From CAVTWS01 sp963732655 (GTDB lineage: Bacteria; Actinomycetota; Acidimicrobiia; Acidimicrobiales; SHLQ01), in contig CAVTAI010000001.1 of NCBI GenBank assembly GCA_963732655.1, forward strand, positions 372,001 through 436,000: DNA of 64,000 nucleotides, written 5' to 3'. Every line of letters starts with the position of its first letter. Within the stretch, counting starts at the first letter, position 1. Under the pieces are notes generated by a model that worked only from the letters and a program-made list of their open reading frames with translations, did not search any database and was not told where the DNA came from. Below are positions 45,502 to 54,138 of this stretch, in pieces. The position numbers were made by a program, and so were the translations under genes.

Positions 45502-46299
45502 ATGCTTGATGCCATCGTCGAACGTGACGGTCATGTCATGACCATCACCATGAACCGCCCTCAGCGCATGAACGCTCTCTCCGGCGCCATGCTCATTCGC
45601 ATGTACGACGCCTACGAGGAAGCGTCGAAAGATCCGGATGTGCGCTGCATCATCGTGACCGGGGCGGGCGGCAACTTCTGTGCCGGCGCCGACCTCCGGG
45701 CCATGAGCGGCGACGCCGCCGACGGAGATCCCTTGGACACCCAGGGGCGCATGGCCGAGGACCCCGACATCGTCTACAAGGCGTTGTTCCGGCACTACCG
45801 GCCCACGAAGCCGATCATCGCCGCGGTCGAGGGCGTGGCGATCGCCGGCGGCACCGAGATCCTTCAAGCGATGGAGATCCGGGTGGCCGGCGAGAGCGCC
45901 CGATTCGGCGTGTCCGAAGCCCGGTGGTCGCTGTACCCGATGGCTGGATCGGCCGTACGCCTCCCCCGCCAGATCCCCTACACCCACGCCGCTGAGATCC
46001 TTCTCACCGCCAAACACCTCACCGCCGCCGAGGCGCTGCAGGTCGGCCTCATCGGGCACGTGGTGCCCGATGGCTCCGCGCTCGACAAAGCCCGCGAAAT
46101 CGCCGCCGTCGTCGCCGCCAACGGCCCGCTTTCGGTCGAGGCCATCACCCGCACCCTGCACGAGTGCGACGGCATGGAGCTCGACGAGGCGCTTCGCCAC
46201 GAATGGGAGTACGGCCAGGCCGTCTTCCGCAGCGACGACGCCAAGGAAGGCCCCCTCGCCTTCGCCCAGAAGCGCACCCCCCAGTTCAAGCGCGCCTGA
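45502..46299 (+). CDS. Enoyl-CoA hydratase/isomerase family protein
   Basis: Crotonase-fold protein of 265 residues. Oxyanion-hole segments are IIVTGAGGNFCAGADLRAMS and AVEGVAIAGGTEILQAMEIR. The region where hydratases carry their catalytic Glu pair reads GVSEARWSLYPMAGSAVRLP; one Glu is kept and the second position is not conserved, which fits an isomerase or a specialised hydratase. The C-terminus FRSDDAKEGPLAFAQKRTPQ is standard. It is a single gene ending in a hairpin shared with the convergent unknown gene. Confidence 0.88.
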   Translation: MLDAIVERDGHVMTITMNRPQRMNALSGAMLIRMYDAYEEASKDPDVRCIIVTGAGGNFCAGADLRAMSGDAADGDPLDTQGRMAEDPDIVYKALFRHYRPTKPIIAAVEGVAIAGGTEILQAMEIRVAGESARFGVSEARWSLYPMAGSAVRLPRQIPYTHAAEILLTAKHLTAAEALQVGLIGHVVPDGSALDKAREIAAVVAANGPLSVEAITRTLHECDGMELDEALRHEWEYGQAVFRSDDAKEGPLAFAQKRTPQFKRA

Positions 46300-46320
46300 T
46301 CACCCGGGACGGCGGGTGAT
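46299..46320. terminator. Hairpin between convergent stop codons
   Basis: ATCACCCG and CGGGTGAT pair perfectly over 8 bp around the 6-nt loop GGACGG. It sits exactly between the hydratase stop (46297-46299) and the stop of the minus-strand gene (46321-46323), so it can serve both. Confidence 0.6.
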
Positions 46321-47268
46321 TCAGCAGGGCTCCCAGGGTTGGTGCACCTGCGAAAGATCGAACTCAACCTCGCGGACGGGCCCCCCAGATGGTCCGTGGG
46401 CGTTCAGCACAGCCGAGCGCGTCTGGCCACCCTCGGCGGCGACCAGTTCGATGACCTCGTAGTTCAGCCCGTTCGTCGCGGTCACCCGCCGTGAGTTCCC
46501 CAGGGCAACGCCATTCGAAGCCGTGATGCCCAACGACTCGACACACGGCCGGGTCGGCACGATGAGGACAACGTCGGATTGGACCTCGAGGTCGTTGTGC
46601 GGCGGTGGTTCTTGGTCCCCCACCGGCGCGCCGAGGAGCATCCCGGAGTCGAACGGCCCACAGCTCAGGCTGTAGCCATCACGACGATCGACGTCGATGA
46701 GGACGACGCACTGCCCGACCGAGTCAGCGAACAGTGTCCAGGCCACGCCCCCGAACTCTCCTGCGAGGACGGGGCGCATCGCGACGTTCGCGTACTCGGT
46801 TCCGATATCCGTCAGCGACATCGACTCGGGATGAAGTTGGACGAGGCCAGGCACGATGTACACATCGACCTCGAGTCCATCGGGATCGACGGCGATCACG
46901 CGCACCGGCGTGTCATCTGCAGCGTCGGGAGCCACGGCAAAGGCCGCGAGCGGTTCTCCGGGTCGAGCCGAGTCGTCCGTCATGGCCAGCGCGAACCGCT
47001 CGCCGTCCGATAGCTCGCCCTCGAGATGTGACACCTCGGGCCCGACCCGGAAGACGAACACGCGGGTCGACGGCCAGAGGGGCCCGTCCGGATCAGGGAC
47101 AATCAGGTCTGGCCCGAATCTGTCGGTCTCTCGGCCACGCTCGCAGTCGACGTGCAAGCCCGCCCCGTCGGGGATCACAGTGAAGGACGCGCACACCCGG
47201 CCGTCGCCGGCTTCGAACACTGACCACGCGGTGCCTGCCCTCGATGTCGTCACACCCTTCTCACGCAC
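46321..47268 (-). CDS. Unknown protein with internal duplication
   Basis: 315 residues, no family recognised. Two similar units are visible: GTAWSVFEAGDGRVCASFTV near residue 12 and GVAWTLFADSVGQCVVLIDV near residue 175, each about 140-150 residues long and ending in a beta-rich part with a Cys. All-beta character and Cys spacing suggest an extracytoplasmic protein, yet no signal peptide is seen, so the start (GTG 47268) may be truncated or a membrane anchor lost. It follows the double hairpin region 47298-47452. Confidence 0.55.
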   Translation of the reverse strand: MREKGVTTSRAGTAWSVFEAGDGRVCASFTVIPDGAGLHVDCERGRETDRFGPDLIVPDPDGPLWPSTRVFVFRVGPEVSHLEGELSDGERFALAMTDDSARPGEPLAAFAVAPDAADDTPVRVIAVDPDGLEVDVYIVPGLVQLHPESMSLTDIGTEYANVAMRPVLAGEFGGVAWTLFADSVGQCVVLIDVDRRDGYSLSCGPFDSGMLLGAPVGDQEPPPHNDLEVQSDVVLIVPTRPCVESLGITASNGVALGNSRRVTATNGLNYEVIELVAAEGGQTRSAVLNAHGPSGGPVREVEFDLSQVHQPWEPC

Positions 47269-47297
47269 ACCTCACCCCGCGAGGTTGACAACTGGTT

Positions 47298-47452
47298 GAA
47301 CTGCGCGCGCTGAACGACCCGACAAGTCGCCTGGCGCGCGCAGTTCGGGGGTCGGGGACGAGTAGGGGCAGGCGCTCTTCCCGACCTGCCCGGCCACCTT
47401 CGAACTGCGCGCGAACGACGACACCGTGTGTCACCTGGCGCGCGCAGTTCGA
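47298..47452. repeat. Pair of related hairpins with GC-alternating arms
   Basis: Two fold-backs share the same arms. First: GAACTGCGCGCGC (47298-47310) with its exact complement at 47334-47346. Second: TCGAACTGCGCGCG (47400-47413) with its exact complement at 47439-47452. Loops of 23 and 25 nt differ but both contain GAACGAC and CCTGG-like ends. They lie downstream of the NTF2-like gene stop (47522) and upstream of the 47268 start, so they could terminate the former. The remaining gap holds no ORF that looks real. Confidence 0.75.
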
Positions 47453-47521
47453 GGGTGAGGGGCCGGGGGTGAGGGGACGGGCCGCCGCTGGGCGGACAGG
47501 TGGGCTGGAGGGTTGGCGCGG

Positions 47522-48454
47522 TCAGGCGGACGGGATGACGCCGCCGGCGGCGATCCAGGCCGTGATGACGTCCTGGGCCTCGCGGGGGTTGTAGACGTCT
47601 TCCTCGTAGCTCCATTTGCCGTTGCCGGCGTAGTGCAAGATGACGTGCACGTCGAAGCCGTACGTGGTGTCTCCCCCAGCGGGGTCCGGCAGCACATTCG
47701 GGATGAGGGCGTTGACCCGGTTGCCCTCGATGTGATGCCAGGCGACCGGGAACTCCATGCTCGGGAAAGGCTGCATCACGCCGTTGATCCAACCTCGGAT
47801 CTCCGCCTGCCCGGTGAAGGCGCCGTAATGGTGCTCGCGGTATCGAGCGTCGTCGGTGAACTGGTCGGCCCACTGGTTCCAGTCCCCGGTGGCGACGGCG
47901 ATCCGGCCGCGCTCCCGGTACGCGAGGAACTCCCGCTCGACCTCCGCAAGGCTGTGCGGCGCCGTGGGAACGTCCGGCGCCCAGCCGGCGATGCCCTTCA
48001 ACGACCGGTCCTGGGGCGTGTGGCGCCTCCCGCCCGCGGCGAGCCACTCACCGAAGACGCGCTCCGCGTCCGCCGGGTTGTAGTAGTCGGCCTCCCAATT
48101 CCATTGCCCGTCACCGGCGTACTGAAGGATCGTCGTGTTCGGGAACTGATAGCTGCGGCCCTCGCCGGCGGGATCCGGCAGGTTGTTCCAGATGTAGAAG
48201 CCGATCCGGCCGGCCTCGGGATCGATCTGGAACCACTCGATCCACAACGTCATCGCCGAGTAGTCCTTCATGGTCGCGACGATCCATGGCTCGATCTCGG
48301 CCCGACCGTGGAAGGTGCCCATGACGTGCTCCTGGTACAGAGCGTCGTCGGTGAACAGGGCCGCCCATCCGGGCCAATCGTGTGACTCCGCGCCCCGGTG
48401 GCGGTACTCGGCGAACGCTTTTTCCAATTCGTCTCGGCTGTAGGCACCCATCAT
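47522..48454 (-). CDS. Tandem SnoaL-like (NTF2-fold) protein
   Basis: 310 residues built from two NTF2-like domains. Domain 1: FAEYRHRGAESHDWPGWAAL, FTDDALYQEHVMGTFHGRAE. Domain 2 from about residue 165: FLAYRERGRIAVATGDWNQW, QFTDDARYREHHYGAFTGQA. Each has the same W-x-FTDDA-Y-EH-GxFxGxAEI core and a matching NLPDPAG / NVLPDPAG strand, proving internal duplication. SnoaL-like proteins include polyketide cyclases, steroid isomerases and many without known activity. Isolated between two unknown genes, so no function can be inferred from context. Confidence 0.8.
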   Translation of the reverse strand: MMGAYSRDELEKAFAEYRHRGAESHDWPGWAALFTDDALYQEHVMGTFHGRAEIEPWIVATMKDYSAMTLWIEWFQIDPEAGRIGFYIWNNLPDPAGEGRSYQFPNTTILQYAGDGQWNWEADYYNPADAERVFGEWLAAGGRRHTPQDRSLKGIAGWAPDVPTAPHSLAEVEREFLAYRERGRIAVATGDWNQWADQFTDDARYREHHYGAFTGQAEIRGWINGVMQPFPSMEFPVAWHHIEGNRVNALIPNVLPDPAGGDTTYGFDVHVILHYAGNGKWSYEEDVYNPREAQDVITAWIAAGGVIPSA

Positions 48455-48511
48455 CGACTCCCCCTGGATCTCGGTCGCCGGGAGACTAGCCCGTCGCAGG
48501 AGGCGGTCAGT

Positions 48512-49186
48512 TCAGAGCCCGGTGCCTGCGGCCGAGCCGGTGTACGGGATCACCGTCGCCCCCTGATCGTTCGTGGCGTACAGCATGCAGAGGATCTCTC
48601 GGTCGCCCTGGGCCCACGAGTCCACCGTGGGCGTGAGCGGCTGGGCGTAGAACGTCGACGCGTTGTACTCGATCCCGACGAAGTCTGTGAAGGCACTACC
48701 GAGGCACTCCGTCTGGGCTTCGCTGCCGATCACGTCGTCTCCGGGGAAGTCTCCGTCGGGGAGGTCGAAGGCGTGGTAGATCTCGAAATCGTGGGGGGCG
48801 GCACAGTCGATGGTACCCACGTCCTGGACGGTGCCGGCGAGCAGGTCCGAGTTCAGGCAGTCGCCGACCTCGAGGTCGAACACCGACGTCGTGGATTCGG
48901 AGTCGTCGATCACGTCCGTCGTCTCATCGGTGACCGCGTCGTCGGTCACGGCCTCGTCGGTCACGGCCTCGTCGGTCACCGCTTCGTCGGTCACCGCTTC
49001 GTCGGTGACCGCGTCCTCGGTATCGTCGGTGGCCTCGTCGGTGTCGTCGGTGGCCTCGTCGTCGGAGTTGTCCTCATCCGAACGGTCAGCGCCCCCGAGC
49101 GTGACATCGTCGTCGTCGTCGCCACACGACGCAGCGACCAAACCGACAACGGCGAGCAGAACGAGCAACCATCGTGTGGACTTCAT
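48512..49186 (-). CDS. Septum-formation-type lipoprotein with DEAVT repeats
   Basis: Lipoprotein of 224 residues. Signal peptide MKSTRWLLVLLAVVGLVAAS ends at the lipid Cys21, then GDDDDDVTLGG. A linker of about 65 residues is rich in Asp/Glu/Thr and contains at least four perfect copies of TDEAV. The globular part (residues 100-224) begins VFDLEVGDCLNSDLL and continues with TIDCAAPHDFEIYHAFDLPD and GDREILCMLYATND, the Cys-containing pattern of the septum_form (PF13845-like) domain. ATG 49186 is chosen for the signal peptide. Exposed at the outer face of the membrane. Confidence 0.8.
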   Translation of the reverse strand: MKSTRWLLVLLAVVGLVAASCGDDDDDVTLGGADRSDEDNSDDEATDDTDEATDDTEDAVTDEAVTDEAVTDEAVTDEAVTDDAVTDETTDVIDDSESTTSVFDLEVGDCLNSDLLAGTVQDVGTIDCAAPHDFEIYHAFDLPDGDFPGDDVIGSEAQTECLGSAFTDFVGIEYNASTFYAQPLTPTVDSWAQGDREILCMLYATNDQGATVIPYTGSAAGTGL

Positions 49187-49368
49187 TCGAGGGTGATTCC
49201 TTTCCCGCGCCCGGAGCGTCAGCCCCCGGGCAGATACGTACATATGACAGATCGACCGTAGCCGTAAGCGCCGGTCTCGGGCGTGCACCCGTGCCGGATC
49301 GGGATGGACAGGGTCGGTCTCGCCAATGGGATACTCGGCGCTCCGAGCCGACGACGAAGGACGACATC

Positions 49369-50668
49369 ATGGCGTGGGACTTCTCCACCGATCCCGAGTT
49401 CCAAGAGCATCTCGACTGGATGCGGGACTTCGTCCGCGACGAGATCGAGCCCCTCGACCTCTTCTACCACGACATGTCGGCCGCCAACTGGAAGCAGGCG
49501 ACCGAGCCGCTCAAGGAGCAGGTCCGGGCCCGCAACCTGTGGGCGTGCCACCTCGACCCGGAACTCGGCGGTCAGGGTTACGGCCAGGTGAAGCTCGCCC
49601 TCATGCACGAGATCCTCGGCCGATCCCGCTCGGCACCGACCGTCTTCGGCAACCAGGCCCCGGATTCTGGCAACTCCGAGCTCATCGCCATCGGGGCCAA
49701 CGAGGAGCAGAAGGAGCGCTGGTTGTGGCCGTTGCTCCGAGGCGACATCACCAGCAGCTTCTCGTTGACCGAACCTCACTTCTCCGGCTCGGATCCCACC
49801 ATGATCGCCACCGCGGCGGTCCGCGACGGTGACGAATACGTCGTCAACGGGCACAAGTGGTTCGCGTCGAACGCCTCGACCGCTGACTTCGTGCTCGCCA
49901 TGGTCGTCACGAATCCGGAGAACGCCGCGCACAAGGCGGCGTCGTTCCTCGTCATTCCCAAAGGAACGCCCGGCATGAACATCGTCCGCGATGTCGGGAA
50001 CATGCACCATCCGTACCCCGGCCACTTCCGGTCCGGGGGTCACGCCGAGATCCGCTTCGAGGACTGTCGGGTCCCGGTCGCCAACCGGATCGGTGCGGAG
50101 GGGGACGGTTTCGTCCTCGCCCAGAAGCGGCTGAACGGTGGCCGGATCCATCACGCCATGCGGTGGGTGGGCCAGTGCCACCGGGCGTTCGAGATGATGT
50201 GTGAGCGGTCGGTGAGCCGCACCACGAAGGGCACCTCGCTCATCGACAAACAGATGATCCAGGACTACATCGCCCAGTCGTCGGTCGAGATCCGGGCCCT
50301 GCGACTCTTGGCGCTCCATTCCGCCTGGGTGTGGGATGAGCAGGGAGCGAGCAAGGCTCGGAAGGAGATCGCCGAACTCAAGTTCTGGGGTGCCAACGTG
50401 CTCCACAACGTCATCGATCGGGCCATTCAAGTCCACGGCGCGCTCGGGGTGGACCACGGATCTTCCGCTCGCCGAGATGTACGTCCAAGCCCGACAGTTC
50501 CGGATCTCCGACGGTGCCGACGAGGTGCACAAGTCCTTTGTCGCCACCCGCTCGGCCAAGGAGTTCGCGCCGGTCACCGGTTGGCCGTCCGAGCATGTGC
50601 CGTCACGTCGTGGGCAGCACCGAGCCCGCTTCGCCCACCTGATCGACAACGAGGTCGGGAACCACTGA
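49369..50668 (+). CDS. Acyl-CoA dehydrogenase, one frameshift
   Basis: FAD-dependent acyl-CoA dehydrogenase of about 430 residues. The FAD motif is SSFSLTEPHFSGSDPTMIAT followed by DEYVVNGHKWFASNAS. The C-terminal helix domain has RAIQVHGALG, after which the frame shifts near 50445 and continues TTDLPLAEMYVQARQFRISD, GADEVHKSFVATRSA, the normal continuation. One extra base in a CGGGG run explains it. GAAGGACG precedes ATG 49369. It opens a run of three dehydrogenases, a HIBDH-like enzyme and an IspD-like protein. The first two dehydrogenases may form an alpha/beta pair, as in steroid-degrading actinobacteria. Confidence 0.87.
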
Positions 50669-50735
50669 TCAGGGGTCACCGGCGTCGAGTTCACGTTTGG
50701 TGGCGCCCATGCCAGAATCGACGTGTCGTGTCCTC

Positions 50736-50875
50736 ACGACACCCCGCCCGCCGTCGGGCGAGAACGACACCCCGCCCGCCGTCGGGCGAGAACGACACCC
50801 CGCCCGCCGTCGGGCGAGAACGACACCCCGCCCGCTGTCGGGCGAGAACGACACATCGCCCGCGTTCCGGGCGCG
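50736..50875. repeat. 28-bp tandem repeat, about four and a half copies, in an intergenic gap
   Basis: Units starting ACGACACCCCGCCCGCCGTC at 50736, 50764, 50792, 50820 and (degenerate) 50848; exact period 28. Each contains the hairpin CGCCCG-CCGT-CGGGCG, a 6-bp stem. The array fills most of the space between two acyl-CoA dehydrogenase genes and ends just before the Shine-Dalgarno of the second. Confidence 0.9.
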
Positions 50876-50900
50876 ATACGGCCAGGAGGCACGAGCCCCG

Positions 50901-52081
50901 ATGAACGTCGACCTCACCGACGACCAGAAGGCCTTGCAGCGCGAGCTGCGGGAGTACTTCACCAACCTCATGACACCCGAGGTCAAGGCGCGCACATCGA
51001 GTGCGGAGTTCGAGGAGAACCTCGAGTACAAGAACCTCATCCGCCAGGTCGGCTCCGATGGCTGGCTCGGCGTCGGCTGGCCCAAGGAGTACGGGGGCAA
51101 GGGGTTCACCCCGATCGAGCAGTACATCTTCTTCAACGAGTCTCAGGCCGCCGGTTGCCCGATCCCGTTCCTCACCACGAACACGGTGGGTCCGACGATC
51201 CGCCAGTTCGCCAGCGAGGAGATCAAGGACTTGTTCCTGCCCAAGGTCCTCGCCGGTGACATGCACTTCTCGATCGGCTACACCGAGCCCGAGGCCGGCA
51301 CCGACCTCGCGGCGCTGAAGACCCGGGCCGTGCGAGACGGCGACGAGTGGGTCATCAACGGCCAGAAGCTCTACACCAGCCTGGCCTACAACGCCGACTA
51401 CATCTGGCTCGCCGCCCGCACCGATCCCGACGCTCCGGCGCACAAGGGCATCACCATGTTTCTGGTCGACGCCAAGGCTCCCGGCTTCTCGATCCAGCCG
51501 TTCATGACGTTCGGCCCGGCCCACACCACGGCAACCTTCTACGACAACGTGCGCGTGCCCGACAGCATGCGGGTCGGCGAGGTCAACGGCGGCTGGAACC
51601 TGATCACCAGCCAGCTCAACCACGAGCGGGTGTCGCTGTGTTCATCCGGCCGATTGATCCACCTCGTCGACGACGCCGTGCGGTGGGCACCGAGACCAAA
51701 CTGGCCGACGGCCGCCGCGTCATCGACCAGGAGTGGGTGCAGATCAAGTTGGCCGAATGCAAGGCGCTGGTCCGCTACCTCGACCTCATGAACTGGCGGG
51801 TGGCGCACGAGAACACGTACGGGCGAATGAACCCGGCCGACGCGTCCTCGGTCAAGGTGCACGGGTCGGAGTCGATGCATCACATCTACAACACCCTGAT
51901 GGAGGTCGTGGGCTCCACCGGCTCGCTCCGCAAGGGTCCGGGCAGCGAGCTCGCGGCCCAGATCGAGTCGAGCTACCGGAGCGTGTGGGTGTTGACGTTC
52001 GGCGGAGGCACCAACGAGATCCAACGCGACATCATCGGCATGGCCGGGCTCGGCCTGCCACGCGAGAAGCGCCGCCACTGA
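50901..52081 (+). CDS. Acyl-CoA dehydrogenase, one frameshift
   Basis: FAD enzyme of about 393 residues beginning MNVDLTDDQKALQRELREYF; AGGAGG precedes the ATG. Substrate/FAD motifs: FSIGYTEPEAGTDLAALKTR and DEWVINGQKLYTSLAYNADY. Near 51685 the frame breaks (LVDDAVRW) and continues one frame over with TKLADGRRVIDQEWVQIKLA, NPADASSVKVHGSESMHHIY and WVLTFGGGTNEIQRDIIGMA, the C-terminal FAD-binding signature. Here the shift needs one missing base, unlike most other breaks. The 28-bp array lies immediately upstream. Confidence 0.88.
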
Positions 52082-52149
52082 GGCCACGCCGCCCCCGGAT
52101 CCATCCATCGCCCCTTCGCACGACGTTTCAGACGCAGGAAAGACACCTC

Positions 52150-53235
52150 ATGGACTTCAGCTTCGACGAATCCCAACAGGCCGCGCACGATCTCGCTCAC
52201 CAGATCCTCAGCGACAAGCTCACCATGGAACGCCTCATGACGATCGAGGCGTCTGGTGAGTGGATCGCTCGGGCCGAGTGGGCCGAGCTCGGAAACGTTG
52301 GCCTCATCGGCATCGCGTTCAGGGAGGATGTCGGCGGCGGCGGCCTCGACGAGGTGGCATGGGGCGCGGTGCTCCAGGCCCATGGCGAGACGGTGGCCCC
52401 GCTCCCCCTGCTGGCCAGCAGCCTGGCGGGGATGGCCATCGACCGGTTCGGTTCGGACCAGCAACGCCAGCAATGGCTCCCCAAGGTGGCTGACGGCAGC
52501 GTCGTACTCACGCTGGCGATCCAGGAGATGCTCGACGACCAACTTGCGTCGCCCCGTTGCGTGGTCGACGGCGGCACGCTGACCGGCAGCAAGGCGGTGG
52601 TCGAGTGGGTCGACGACGCGACACGAGTGCTGGTCACGGCATCGACCTCGGGCGGACGGGGCCTCTTCCTGGTCGACCCCAATGGGCCTGGGGTGACGCG
52701 CACCGAGGCTCTGTCCACCCGGACCCAGCCCGTCATGTTCCTTGACTTCGACGGCGCACCCACCGAGGCCGTGGGCGACGACACCTCGGACTCGGTGGCC
52801 TGGCTCGTGGATCGCGCGATCGCCGGGGTCTGTGCGACCCAGGTCGGGGTCACGCACCGAGCCCTTCGCCTCACCGCCGAGTACACGAGCACCCGCGAGC
52901 AGTTCGGCCGTCCCGTTGCGACCTTCCAGGCCGTCACCCAGCGCCTGGCCGACCAATACATCAACGTGGAGGGCATGCGCTTGACCACGTTCGCGGCACT
53001 GTGGCGCCTGGCCCACGGCCTCGACGCCACCGAAGATGTCCGCATCGCCAAATTCTGGGCGTCGTCCCGGGCGACCGACGTCGCCCACGCCACCCAGCAC
53101 TGCCACGGTGGCATGGGCGTCTCGGTCGACTATCCGCTCCACCGGTACACCCTGTGGAACAAGCACCTGACCACCTCGCTCGGCGCCGGCACCCAACAGC
53201 TCCGGGCCATCGGCGCCGCCCTGGCCGCCGGCTGA
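52150..53235 (+). CDS. Acyl-CoA dehydrogenase
   Basis: Intact dehydrogenase of 361 residues, shorter than the two before it. MDFSFDESQQAAHDLAHQIL is the N-terminal helix; the middle domain is divergent (VVLTLAIQEMLDDQLASPRC replaces the usual TEP-GSD motif), and the C-terminal domain has TSTREQFGRPVATFQAVTQR and ATQHCHGGMGVSVDYPLHRY. Loss of the FAD-loop signature suggests it is the non-catalytic partner of a heteromeric (alpha2beta2) dehydrogenase with the 50901 gene; this is inference from known steroid FadE pairs. AGGAAAG precedes the ATG. Confidence 0.87.
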   Translation: MDFSFDESQQAAHDLAHQILSDKLTMERLMTIEASGEWIARAEWAELGNVGLIGIAFREDVGGGGLDEVAWGAVLQAHGETVAPLPLLASSLAGMAIDRFGSDQQRQQWLPKVADGSVVLTLAIQEMLDDQLASPRCVVDGGTLTGSKAVVEWVDDATRVLVTASTSGGRGLFLVDPNGPGVTRTEALSTRTQPVMFLDFDGAPTEAVGDDTSDSVAWLVDRAIAGVCATQVGVTHRALRLTAEYTSTREQFGRPVATFQAVTQRLADQYINVEGMRLTTFAALWRLAHGLDATEDVRIAKFWASSRATDVAHATQHCHGGMGVSVDYPLHRYTLWNKHLTTSLGAGTQQLRAIGAALAAG

Positions 53236-53253
53236 TCCGGGACGGGCACCACC

Positions 53254-54138
53254 ATGGCGCGAACGGCGTTCATCGGGCTCGGTGTGATGGGGGCACCCAT
53301 GGCCGGGCACCTCCTCCGGGCGGGCCACGAGGTCACCGTCTACAACCGCACGGCGGCGAAGGCCACGGAGTGGGTCGCCGCCCACGGTGGCGCGTCTGCG
53401 CCCTCCCCGGCGGCCGCGGCGTCAGGTGCGGATCTGGTCATGGTGTGCGTCGGCAACGACGACGACGTCCGTTCGGTCGTGCTCGGCCCCGAGGGCGCCC
53501 TCGCGGCGATGGCGCCTGCGTCGATCCTCGTCGACCACACGACGGCCTCGGCCGAGCTCGCCCTCGAGCTCCATGCCCGGGCGGGTGAACGGGGCGTCGC
53601 GTTCATCGACGCTCCCGTCTCCGGCGGGCAGGCCGGTGCGCAGAACGGGACCCTCACGGTCATGTGCGGAGGCGATCCCGGCCCGTTCGAACAGGCCGAA
53701 CCCACGCTGGCCGCGTTCGCACGGGCGGTCACCCTCGTCGGGCCACCGGGTTCGGGTCAACGCTGCAAGATGGTCAATCAGATCGCCATCGCCGGGCTCC
53801 TCCAGGGGCTGAGCGAAGCACTCGACCTCGGTCTCCGAGCGGGTCTCGACATGGACCTCGTGCTCGACGTGATCGGCAAAGGGGCGGCCGGCTCGTGGCA
53901 GCTCGAGAACCGCGGCCCGACGATGATCCGCGATCAGTTCGACTTCGGCTTCGCGGTGGAGTGGATGCGCAAGGACCTCGGCATCTGCATCGCCGAGGGG
54001 GAACGGCTCGGCGCCGATCTCCCCACGACTCGTTTGATCGACGGGTACTACGCCGAGGTGGCGGCCGCCGGAGGCGCCCGTTGGGACACGTCGAGCCTCA
54101 TCCGTCGTCTGCGACCGCCGTCCGACCACGTGGCGTGA
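53254..54138 (+). CDS. 3-hydroxyisobutyrate dehydrogenase-family protein
   Basis: Beta-hydroxyacid dehydrogenase of 294 residues using NAD(P). The cofactor motif is AFIGLGVMGAPMAGHLLRAG followed by NRTAAKA (Asn-Arg favours NADP). DAPVSGGQAGAQNGTLTVMC is the substrate-binding signature, and the catalytic Lys is in GSGQRCKMVNQIAIAGLLQG. It starts 18 bases after the third dehydrogenase and its stop overlaps the next gene start (GTGA). It likely oxidises a 3-hydroxyacid produced in the same acyl-CoA pathway, such as valine breakdown. Confidence 0.9.
   Translation: MARTAFIGLGVMGAPMAGHLLRAGHEVTVYNRTAAKATEWVAAHGGASAPSPAAAASGADLVMVCVGNDDDVRSVVLGPEGALAAMAPASILVDHTTASAELALELHARAGERGVAFIDAPVSGGQAGAQNGTLTVMCGGDPGPFEQAEPTLAAFARAVTLVGPPGSGQRCKMVNQIAIAGLLQGLSEALDLGLRAGLDMDLVLDVIGKGAAGSWQLENRGPTMIRDQFDFGFAVEWMRKDLGICIAEGERLGADLPTTRLIDGYYAEVAAAGGARWDTSSLIRRLRPPSDHVA

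Noticed and set aside
50736..50875. Four direct repeats of 28 bp, which is a CRISPR repeat length
   Set aside because: The units follow each other directly with no unique spacers, so it is a tandem repeat and not a CRISPR array.
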